DNA of 8,704 bases, from NCBI GenBank assembly GCA_002393025.1, contig DGIE01000076.1, forward strand, positions 1 to 8,704, in the 5' to 3' direction. The translations under genes and the position numbers were made by a program. The DNA is from Holosporaceae bacterium UBA3830. GTDB taxonomy: Bacteria; Pseudomonadota; Alphaproteobacteria; UBA3830. A model generated the notes under the pieces. That model was not told the DNA's origin, made no database searches, and saw nothing but the letters and a program-made list of their open reading frames with translations. Shown piece after piece: positions 1 to 5,613 of the stretch (positions are counted from its first letter, which is position 1; each line of letters begins with the position of its first letter).

Positions 1-46
1 TCGTTAACTTTTTGTGTGCTTTTGATATGCGATTGTCTATATTAAC

Positions 47-859
47 TTACGCAGCAAACTCCAACACTCTGCAAATTTGTTGAAGATCCAAATAAGTGTT
101 TTCCAAAAAAAAACCTTTTGATTCGAAAATATTTTTCACGGAATCGTGCTGATCAAATCCGATTTCCAAAAGAATTTTTCCACGAGGTTTTATCCAATTT
201 TTCATTAAACCCGAAAGTTGTTTGTAAGCATCCAGACCATCTCGACCGCCGTCCAATGCAAGATGCGGGTCAAAATTTTTTACGTTATCATCCAGGTTGA
301 GAATGTCTGCAGTTTTTATGTAAGGAGGATTGGAAACTATCAGATCGAATTTTTTCTGCGGACGAAAATCATTCCAACTGACATTTTGTATTTCTACGTT
401 TTTTACATTCAGGCCGGATTTATTTTTCCGCGCAACTATGACGGCTTTTTCGCTGAGATCAATTCCGACTCCGCAAGATTTCGGAAATTCTTTTGCGATA
501 CTCAACAAAATACATCCGCTACCTGTACCAATGTCAAGAAAATCAAAATGCTGATCTTTCCCAAATAATTTTAATGTCCTCTCGACGATAATTTCGGTCT
601 CGGGACGAGGATCCAAAACATCTGCGTTGACGAAAAATTCACTATTCCAAAATTCTCTCTTATTTAAAATTTTTGAAACAGGTTCATGAGATTCATAGCG
701 GGAAATGAAGTCCTCCAGTCGAGCAATTTCTTCCCGTGAAAACCGCAGTTTATCCATATCGAACATCACATCGTTGGCGGAAATACTTTTGATTCTCGCA
801 ACAAATAAACGTAGGATTTTCATCGGGCAACGCCGAGAATAATTCTCGAAATTGATCAT
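47..859 (-). CDS. prmC: Peptide chain release factor N5-glutamine methyltransferase PrmC (HemK)
   Basis: SAM-dependent methyltransferase that methylates the glutamine of the GGQ motif in class I release factors, in the cytoplasm. The 270-residue product has a small helical N-terminal domain (about 1-65), the REFW motif at 68-71, PRPETE at 84-89, the SAM-binding glycine loop DIGTGSG at 109-115, and the catalytic, substrate-glutamine-binding NPPY at 177-180. The C-terminus (LDLQQICRVLEF) resembles the usual family end. Length is normal. It lies directly downstream of prfA, which encodes its substrate, with 3 bases between the prfA stop and this ATG and in the same frame, so translational coupling is likely. 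No clear Shine-Dalgarno precedes the ATG. A second ATG at codon 13 also lacks one and would leave the N-terminal domain short, so the first ATG is preferred. Function is near certain; the start is moderately certain. Confidence 0.95.
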   Translation of the reverse strand: MINFENYSRRCPMKILRLFVARIKSISANDVMFDMDKLRFSREEIARLEDFISRYESHEPVSKILNKREFWNSEFFVNADVLDPRPETEIIVERTLKLFGKDQHFDFLDIGTGSGCILLSIAKEFPKSCGVGIDLSEKAVIVARKNKSGLNVKNVEIQNVSWNDFRPQKKFDLIVSNPPYIKTADILNLDDNVKNFDPHLALDGGRDGLDAYKQLSGLMKNWIKPRGKILLEIGFDQHDSVKNIFESKGFFLENTYLDLQQICRVLEFAA

Positions 860-862
860 AAA

Positions 863-1948
863 TTAGTCATCATCTTTTTGAAAATTCGCGATCTGTTCTT
901 CTTGATCAAATTCAATTAACGGTCTGATAATTTCTTCCAGCGCAGCACCTTCCATAATTTGCGGAAGCTTATACAGCGTCAGATTAATTCGATGATCGGT
1001 AACACGTCCCTGAGGATAATTATAGGTACGAATTCTTTCGGAGCGATCACCCGTTCCGACCTGAGAACGTCGATTATCCGCCCTTTCGTTTTGCAACTTC
1101 TGTCGTTCCATTTCATAGAGGCGGGAACGCAAAATCTTCATCGCTTTCAGTCTGTTCATATGCTGAGAACGCTCATCTTGCTGATATACGACTATACCCG
1201 TTGGAATATGAGTTATACGCACAGCGCTTTCCGTTTTATTAACGTGTTGTCCCCCCGCCCCGGATGCTCTCATAACATCGATTTTTAAATCTGTTTCATC
1301 GATTTTCAGATCTACTTCTTCCGCTTCCGGCAAAACTGCGACCGTAGCCGTTGAAGTATGTACACGTCCGCTGGATTCCGTAACGGGAACTCGCTGTACG
1401 CGGTGTACTCCCGATTCAAACTTTAGATACGCAAAGACTCCTTTTCCCGAAATATTCGCAGAAGCTTCCTTTATACTTCCGATCCCTGATTCATGGGCGT
1501 AAAGCAGTTCGAATTTCCATCTTTTGAATTCCGCGTATTTTTGATACATGCGTAATAAATCCGCAGCGAACAATCCCGCTTCATCGCCACCTGCTCCTGC
1601 TCGGATTTCAATAATTGCGTTCTTTTCATCAGCTTCGTCTTTCGGAATTAACATAATTTTCAACTCCTTCTGAAGTTGCGGAATTTTATTCTGTAATTTT
1701 TCAATCTCTTCTTCTGCCAACTCTTTGAAGTCAGCATCAGTTTCCGGATTTTCTAAGGTCGCTTGCAACTCACTTAGCTCTCCCTGCGCCTTCTTGTAAA
1801 GATTGATTAAATTCGCAAAATCTTCGAGATCGGAAAACTCTTTCGACAGCTTTATAAAACTTTCCGAATCATTTGCATTTTCCAACATTTGCTGCTTTAA
1901 AAATTCATAGCGCTTCAAAATTTTATCAAGAGTTTCTTCCAAAAACAT
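863..1948 (-). CDS. prfA: Peptide chain release factor 1 (RF1)
   Basis: Recognises UAA and UAG in the ribosomal A site and triggers peptide release. The product has 361 residues, the usual RF1 length. An N-terminal helical/coiled domain (about 1-110) is followed by the conserved IEIRAGAGGDEA block (113-124). The codon-recognition tripeptide is PVT (188-190) within VHRVQRVPVTESSGR, the RF1 type rather than the SPF of RF2. The catalytic GGQ is at 232-234 in RASGAGGQHVNKTESAVR; Gln234 is the residue that the adjacent prmC product should methylate. The ATG shares its A with the last base of the upstream plsC stop (TAATG), and a GGAG lies 8 bases before it (1957-1960), supporting coupled translation. 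No frameshift or missing residue is seen. The acidic tail ending in three Asp is a minor peculiarity. Confidence 0.98.
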   Translation of the reverse strand: MFLEETLDKILKRYEFLKQQMLENANDSESFIKLSKEFSDLEDFANLINLYKKAQGELSELQATLENPETDADFKELAEEEIEKLQNKIPQLQKELKIMLIPKDEADEKNAIIEIRAGAGGDEAGLFAADLLRMYQKYAEFKRWKFELLYAHESGIGSIKEASANISGKGVFAYLKFESGVHRVQRVPVTESSGRVHTSTATVAVLPEAEEVDLKIDETDLKIDVMRASGAGGQHVNKTESAVRITHIPTGIVVYQQDERSQHMNRLKAMKILRSRLYEMERQKLQNERADNRRSQVGTGDRSERIRTYNYPQGRVTDHRINLTLYKLPQIMEGAALEEIIRPLIEFDQEEQIANFQKDDD

Positions 1949-2652
1949 TATTTATTCTCCAATTTTGATATTTCAGTTCGAAAAATACTATTCAATCTAT
2001 CCATAAATTCATCCGGTGACAAGCCAGACTCAATCGGTTCCACGAGTTTTACCGTAACCATTCCGGGATTTTTCCTGAAACTTCTACGCGCCCAAAATTT
2101 TCCGGAATTATGTATAATTGGCACGACTTTACAGTTACCTCTTTTATAGAACAGTGAAATACCTCTTTTGAGCGGAACAAATTCACCGCACGGCATCCGA
2201 GTTCCTTCCGGAAAAATTATTACCTGTCGACCTTCATCTAAAGCGACGGAAATCTGCCGCGAAACATCTATAATAGCCTTTAATCCATGCTCGCGATCCA
2301 CGAAAATCGAATGCACTTTGTCAGCCAATCTTCCGAATAACGGTATATCGTGCAGTTCTTTTTTCATGACGAATACCGGTCTCGGAAACAAACTGATGAA
2401 AACGATTGTTTCCCACATGGATTCATGTCGAGATGCAAAGATCACTCGTCCTGAGCACTTTAAGTACTGTTCGTTTTCTATTTTAAAATCAATTCTGCCG
2501 ACATGTTTCACAATAAAACGAAACATTCTTGAAAAAACGAACCAATATTTGTATATAACATCCTCGGAAAACGGAAGAAAAAAAACTCCGCATAACACAT
2601 ACAGAAACATTGATATAAAAAGCACAACATTGAGAAAAATTGATCTAATCAT
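1948..2652 (-). CDS. plsC: 1-acyl-sn-glycerol-3-phosphate acyltransferase (PlsC/LPLAT family)
   Basis: Probably transfers an acyl chain to the sn-2 position of lysophosphatidate, making phosphatidate for membrane phospholipids, at the inner face of the cytoplasmic membrane. The 234-residue product begins with a hydrophobic helix (about 5-28). Motif I reads RHESMWET (75-82), with His76 and an acidic Glu81 in place of the Asp of the classical NHxxxxD. I remember a similar KHQSxWET form in alphaproteobacterial members. Motif II includes IFVDREHG (116-123), motif III is FPEGTR (147-152) and motif IV VPII (177-180). It overlaps the upstream DUF218 gene by 8 bases and the downstream prfA by one. 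AAGGAA at 2659-2664 is a good ribosome binding site. Another lysophospholipid acyltransferase specificity (for example ornithine lipid synthesis) cannot be excluded from motifs alone. Confidence 0.9.
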   Translation of the reverse strand: MIRSIFLNVVLFISMFLYVLCGVFFLPFSEDVIYKYWFVFSRMFRFIVKHVGRIDFKIENEQYLKCSGRVIFASRHESMWETIVFISLFPRPVFVMKKELHDIPLFGRLADKVHSIFVDREHGLKAIIDVSRQISVALDEGRQVIIFPEGTRMPCGEFVPLKRGISLFYKRGNCKVVPIIHNSGKFWARRSFRKNPGMVTVKLVEPIESGLSPDEFMDRLNSIFRTEISKLENK

Positions 2653-3202
2653 TAACGATTCCTTTTACAGCATCTCTAATCAAAATGCATAGACTACGAT
2701 AAAATTCTTTAAAACACAAAAAAACAAACCTGAAGTTAAATGTCGATTTGACTTTTACGGGATAGATTTTCAGATTTCTGTTGTATTTTTTGATTTCATA
2801 CAAACTTCTGAACATATGATAATCGGAAGTCACCAAAACGATTTCCTTTATACCAAGTTCATCTGCCACCTCATAAATTTCTTTGGCATTTCCCTCTGTA
2901 TTCAGTGCTTTGTATCCTAAAACAACACTGACATCCCCGACAACTCTGGTATTACCAAGAATGTCTTCCAGCTTTGTTCCTTTGTATACTCCCGAAATCA
3001 AAATATTTTTCGCCTGGAATTTCTCAATAATATCAAACGCTGATTTGATTCGATTTTTTCCTCCGGTAAGCACGACTATATCTTCACAAACTAAATCAGG
3101 AGGAAGATCTTCGACTTTTCGAGCATTGAATACAAAAAGTGAAAACAATATCAAAACGATTGAAAGGACTCCTGCGACAAATCCCCATATTCGATTAATC
3201 AA
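2645..3202 (-). CDS. YdcF/DUF218 family membrane-anchored protein
   Basis: DUF218 (YdcF/SanA/ElyC-type) protein of 185 residues; family members are linked to cell-envelope integrity, but the reaction is not established. One N-terminal membrane helix (about 6-26) anchors a globular domain. Family motifs visible are DIVVLTGG (41-48), GNAKEI (104-109) and LVTSDYHMFRS (123-133); the polar and histidine residues of the last two are the family's probable active-site region. The start codon is TTG at 3200-3202, supported by a GAGAGG Shine-Dalgarno at 3209-3214 with 6-base spacing and by the absence of an in-frame ATG nearby. It overlaps ftsX by 8 bases and plsC by 8 bases, so it is firmly inside the operon. 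In my recollection a DUF218 gene between ftsX and plsC is common in alphaproteobacteria, which suggests an envelope role coupled to division. Confidence 0.88.
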   Translation of the reverse strand: MINRIWGFVAGVLSIVLILFSLFVFNARKVEDLPPDLVCEDIVVLTGGKNRIKSAFDIIEKFQAKNILISGVYKGTKLEDILGNTRVVGDVSVVLGYKALNTEGNAKEIYEVADELGIKEIVLVTSDYHMFRSLYEIKKYNRNLKIYPVKVKSTFNFRFVFLCFKEFYRSLCILIRDAVKGIVND

Positions 3203-4082
3203 GCCAATCCTCTCTTCTCAAAAAATAGAGAACCGTATTTTGCGAGGTGATCATAATAATCATGATCATAATCATCGGAACAGCAAGGCTAATTCCTAAA
3301 TATTTCAGGCTGCTCCAATTTATCCAATTAGCTCCGACCAAATGAGTAATTCCCAAAATTGTCAACACGCTCAAAGTAAGGGAAATCCAAGTCCCCTTCA
3401 AACTTATGGAAAAGTAATATCTCTTAAATTGTGATGCGATATATTTATCGCGCGCTCCAATGAGCTGCAAAATTTTCACAATATCCCGATGATTACTTAG
3501 AGTTTTTTTGATAATAAATACTATTGTTGAACACACTGTTAACAAAATCAGGACCGACAGCAAAACGGAAAATCCGAAAAGTCCCCTGCTGATTTTCGCT
3601 ATTGAAGTATACCAATTCGCGTGATTATGAATTCGAACACCCTGCGAAATCTTAGTCAGCTTGGAGGTTAAATCCAGCAGGTCAATATTTGCGTTTCTAT
3701 CTACCTCAACATCAAACAGAACAGGAAAAGGAAAATCGTCCGGAATCGCCGTGCTGTCCAGCCAAGGCTCTAGAATTTTCAGAATATCCGCATCCTTTAA
3801 TTTACGGACTTTCAAAACACCACTCGTTCCTTGCAGCAAATGATTAACTTCGTTCAATTGCTTTTCAGTCAGAGTCGAATTCGTCCCCTCGGAATGAGCA
3901 GGGAATTCGACGGTTAATTGTCCGTTTAAAGATTTATCCCAATTATCAACGAGTTCATAAGTAAAAATTCCACTCATAAAAGTAATGGACATACAATAAA
4001 TCAGGAATCCGAAAATGATTGCAATGAACTTGTTAGTTTTGTCCGTTTTAAAGTTGAAATCATATTGAAAAGACAGCGCCAT
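3195..4082 (-). CDS. ftsX: Cell division protein FtsX (ABC transporter-like permease subunit)
   Basis: Membrane partner of FtsE. In other bacteria FtsEX passes ATP-driven conformational change to periplasmic peptidoglycan hydrolases or their activators at the septum. The 295-residue product has the FtsX layout: a cytoplasmic N-terminus, TM1 (about 18-42), an extracytoplasmic domain (about 43-160), then three further helices (about 166-192, 229-250, 263-283). The cytoplasmic loop after TM2 carries LQLIGARDKYIASQF (206-220), the characteristic FtsX segment. The start chosen is the ATG at 4080-4082, with GGAG at 4089-4092 six bases upstream and one base after the ftsE stop. A GTG five codons upstream would be in frame, but the ribosome binding site lies between it and the ATG, which argues against it. 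The stop overlaps the TTG start of the DUF218 gene. Identity is strongly supported by position next to ftsE. Confidence 0.93.
   Translation of the reverse strand: MALSFQYDFNFKTDKTNKFIAIIFGFLIYCMSITFMSGIFTYELVDNWDKSLNGQLTVEFPAHSEGTNSTLTEKQLNEVNHLLQGTSGVLKVRKLKDADILKILEPWLDSTAIPDDFPFPVLFDVEVDRNANIDLLDLTSKLTKISQGVRIHNHANWYTSIAKISRGLFGFSVLLSVLILLTVCSTIVFIIKKTLSNHRDIVKILQLIGARDKYIASQFKRYYFSISLKGTWISLTLSVLTILGITHLVGANWINWSSLKYLGISLAVPMIMIMIIMITSQNTVLYFLRREDWLD
3209..3214 (-). promoter_or_regulatory. Shine-Dalgarno supporting a TTG start for the DUF218 gene
   Basis: GAGAGG on the minus strand, six bases upstream of TTG at 3202 and inside the 3' end of ftsX. No ATG is available in frame near this site, so the TTG is the most likely start. 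Confidence 0.65.
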
Positions 4083-4083
4083 A

Positions 4084-4776
4084 TTACTCTCCGTCACGAT
4101 TATTTTTCAAATGAATTTTGTTATTCTCGATAGCCAGCTCCGAAAAATTGAACCTGTCAACGAATTGCCGATAGTGTGTAGCGACAATGACACAAGTTCC
4201 CATCTTATGCATTCCGTAAAACAAGCGCATCAATTTATTCGCGATTTCTTCATCGACATTTCCGGTCGGCTCATCAGCAAGAATTATTTCCGGACGAGTT
4301 ATAACTGCACGCGCTATCGCTACTCTTTGCTTTTGTCCTCCTGAAAGTTGTTCGGGGTACGAATTAAAACAGTTGCCGAGCCCAACCCAATCCAGAATTT
4401 CTTTTGCCTGATGCTCTCTCGCTCTCTGAGTTTCTCCCTTAACCTTCAGAGGAAGTGCGACATTTTCCAGAATCGTCAGATGATCCAGTAAATTATAATC
4501 CTGAAACACAACTCCAATTCTTTGGCGAAAATCGCAGATTTCATTCGGAGTCAATTCTGATACATTTTCTCCAAAAATTTTCAAGTTTCCCGATGCCGGT
4601 TTCATCCCCATATAAAGCAATCGTATAAGCGTACTTTTTCCCGCTCCACTCGCTCCCGTAAGAAAATAAAAAGATTTTTTATTCAAGTTAAGAGAAACAT
4701 TTTTCAATACAGGAATCCCGTTTCCGTAATGGACCATTACCTTCTCCAAAGAAATTACAGGCTCATTTTTACGCAT
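4084..4776 (-). CDS. ftsE: Cell division ATP-binding protein FtsE
   Basis: ABC-type ATPase that pairs with FtsX at the cytoplasmic membrane and acts in septal peptidoglycan remodelling. The 230-residue product is a complete single nucleotide-binding domain: Walker A GASGAGKST (41-49), Q-loop FQDYNLL with Gln92, signature LSGGQKQR (144-151), Walker B IILADEP with the catalytic Glu (164-170), and switch His201 in VATHYRQ. Length is typical of FtsE. The start is the ATG at 4774-4776, giving MRKNEPVISLEKV. An AGGAG at 4782-4786 sits five bases upstream, whereas the in-frame ATG at 4834-4836 has no ribosome binding site and would add 20 residues outside the usual domain start. It is the first gene of the leftward operon and ends one base before the ftsX ATG. 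Confidence in the family is very high, and FtsE rather than LolD is decided by the adjoining ftsX. Confidence 0.95.
   Translation of the reverse strand: MRKNEPVISLEKVMVHYGNGIPVLKNVSLNLNKKSFYFLTGASGAGKSTLIRLLYMGMKPASGNLKIFGENVSELTPNEICDFRQRIGVVFQDYNLLDHLTILENVALPLKVKGETQRAREHQAKEILDWVGLGNCFNSYPEQLSGGQKQRVAIARAVITRPEIILADEPTGNVDEEIANKLMRLFYGMHKMGTCVIVATHYRQFVDRFNFSELAIENNKIHLKNNRDGE
4087..4092 (-). promoter_or_regulatory. Shine-Dalgarno of ftsX (decides the start)
   Basis: GGAGAG on the minus strand, within the last codons of ftsE and four bases before the ATG at 4082 (GGAG itself at six bases). Because it lies downstream of the alternative GTG at 4097, it selects the ATG. Confidence 0.75.
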
Positions 4777-4781
4777 AACAA

Positions 4782-4786
4782 CTCCT
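4782..4786 (-). promoter_or_regulatory. Shine-Dalgarno of ftsE (decides the start)
   Basis: On the minus strand the bases read AGGAG, five nucleotides before the ATG at 4776. This is the best ribosome binding site in the leftward operon and places the ftsE start 20 codons downstream of the longest possible ORF. Confidence 0.8.
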
Positions 4787-4811
4787 GACACAAATAATTT
4801 ACTTTCGATCG

Positions 4812-4820
4812 ATTGTAACA
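4812..4820 (-). promoter_or_regulatory. Putative extended -10 promoter of the ftsE operon
   Basis: The minus strand reads TGTTACAAT, a TGn element joined to a -10 hexamer that matches TATAAT at five of six positions. Transcription would start near 4805, giving an ftsE leader of about 30 nt that contains the AGGAG site. A matching -35 at 17 bases (TGTAAT) is poor, as is common for extended -10 promoters. The call comes from pattern only. Confidence 0.35.
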
Positions 4821-4852
4821 CAATGAATTTAATCATTACAGAAATTTAACTC

Positions 4853-4880
4853 ACTAAAATTCGTTAACAAAAATTTTACT
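4853..4880. promoter_or_regulatory. Inverted repeat with CtrA-like box in the divergent promoter region
   Basis: ACTAAAATT (4853-4861) and AATTTTACT (4872-4880) form an inverted repeat with one mismatch in nine, around a ten-base centre containing the palindrome GTTAAC. On the plus strand TTAA-N7-TTTAC (4864-4879) is one base from the CtrA consensus TTAA-N7-TTAAC. It sits about where the -35 region of the rightward gene at 4902 would be, and upstream of the leftward ftsE promoter, so it could be an operator for either direction. Because the region is AT-rich, chance occurrence is possible. Confidence 0.35.
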
Positions 4881-4889
4881 TTTTCTTCG

Positions 4890-4895
4890 TAGACT
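4890..4895 (+). promoter_or_regulatory. Putative -10 element of the TadE-like gene
   Basis: TAGACT, within GTAGACTGA, lies six bases before the ATG at 4902. Transcription would begin at or next to that ATG, which fits the absence of any Shine-Dalgarno and suggests a leaderless mRNA. The same nine bases recur upstream of the response regulator gene (5580-5588). No standard -35 is found at 16-18 bases; the CtrA-like box overlaps that place instead. Confidence 0.3.
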
Positions 4896-4901
4896 GATTG
4901 C

Positions 4902-5510
4902 ATGTTTAAGAGAATTTTCAAACGTATTTGCGATAGATTCAGTCCAGTCCTCGATGAATTCAGTTTGGGAAATTTTTTGCGCGTATGTACTAAACACAAA
5001 CACTTATGGAAACAAAAAGGATCTGCGGTTCTTGAAGCATCGCTTTGTATACCTATACTTTTGTGTTTAACTTTTTTCACACTGGAAGCTATCAGAATAG
5101 GAATCTGCCAAATTGCGGTCGACAACATGGCTTTGAAATTGGCCTTTGAATTCAGCGGGCTGAAAAGTTCCACAAACTTCAGCAAAGTCATTGAAGATTC
5201 CAAGCCGGCATTCCTAAAATCCATGGACAACATTCATTGTCGAATTAGTGTTTTCTCGGATTTGAATACCTTGATGGAATCCAATAAAAATAGCGTGACA
5301 GAGGATCCACCGTGGACCTCAAATAGCCTTATTTCGATAAGATATCCAGACGGATTAGTCTCTGAACCAACCAGTGGATGTGCTTTCGTTGTAACCGTGG
5401 CATGTAAATTTTCGTTCAGCAGCGCATTTATCAAGAAATTATTTGCAGGAGGAACAAATTACGGAAATAATTTCCTGTTGTGGGGAAGAGCGATTAATGT
5501 TTGCAGCTGA
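4902..5510 (+). CDS. TadE-like pseudopilin-type membrane protein
   Basis: Probable TadE-family protein, a class usually associated with Tad/Flp pilus assembly in the envelope. The 202-residue product has a basic N-terminal leader of 40 residues, then KQKG|SAVLEASLCIPILLCL: a Gly at -1 and a Glu at +5, followed by a hydrophobic helix (about 46-70), as in TadE/prepilin-like proteins. The remaining 130 residues are polar and extracytoplasmic, ending in two beta-like hydrophobic stretches (161-172, 191-200). The leader is long for this class, and the protein has nine cysteines, of which Cys113, 160, 168 and 201 lie outside the helix and could form disulfides. No tad or flp genes adjoin it, so its partners must be elsewhere or it acts alone. 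No Shine-Dalgarno precedes the ATG; a TTG near codon 26 is an alternative start that would shorten the leader. The family call is reasonable, the function unproven. Confidence 0.7.
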   Translation: MFKRIFKRICDRFSPVLDEFSLGNFLRVCTKHKHLWKQKGSAVLEASLCIPILLCLTFFTLEAIRIGICQIAVDNMALKLAFEFSGLKSSTNFSKVIEDSKPAFLKSMDNIHCRISVFSDLNTLMESNKNSVTEDPPWTSNSLISIRYPDGLVSEPTSGCAFVVTVACKFSFSSAFIKKLFAGGTNYGNNFLLWGRAINVCS

Positions 5511-5557
5511 AATTTCCCTTTCGCAATCAAAACCAGATTCTGTTCAAAACTAATCTG

Positions 5558-5586
5558 TTGAATCTGAAAAATATTTGAAGTAGACT
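5558..5586 (+). promoter_or_regulatory. Putative sigma-70-type promoter of the response regulator gene
   Basis: TTGAAT (5558-5563), 17 bases, then TAGACT (5581-5586). Each hexamer matches the consensus at four of six positions and the spacing is ideal. Transcription would start near 5593, leaving a leader of about 20 nt without a clear Shine-Dalgarno. Confidence 0.4.
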
Positions 5587-5613
5587 GAGACGTGTAGTGT
5601 GGTTTAAATTTTA

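Noticed and set aside
1..46. Possible terminator downstream of prmC
   Set aside because: No stem-loop followed by a T-run on the minus strand is visible in the 46 bases available.
2407..2430. Apparent loss of the catalytic NHxxxxD motif in PlsC
   Set aside because: RHESMWET keeps the His and an acidic residue at the right distance, and resembles the alphaproteobacterial form I remember, so the enzyme is probably intact.
2168..2692. 174-codon open frame on the plus strand opposite plsC
   Set aside because: The minus strand holds all PlsC motifs, and the antisense product shows no recognisable domain.
2883..3299. 138-codon open frame on the plus strand opposite the DUF218 gene and ftsX
   Set aside because: It crosses two real genes on the other strand and has no family features.
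4083..4097. GTG start of FtsX overlapping ftsE by 14 bases
   Set aside because: The best Shine-Dalgarno (GGAGAG, 4087-4092) lies downstream of this GTG and serves the ATG at 4082.
4777..4836. 20-residue N-terminal extension of FtsE from an upstream ATG
   Set aside because: The upstream ATG has no ribosome binding site, the extension is outside the normal FtsE domain, and the ATG at 4776 has AGGAG five bases away.
4829..5233. 134-codon open frame on the minus strand opposite the TadE-like gene
   Set aside because: It is antisense to a protein with a recognisable cleavage site and membrane helix, has no family motif, and overlaps the ftsE promoter region.
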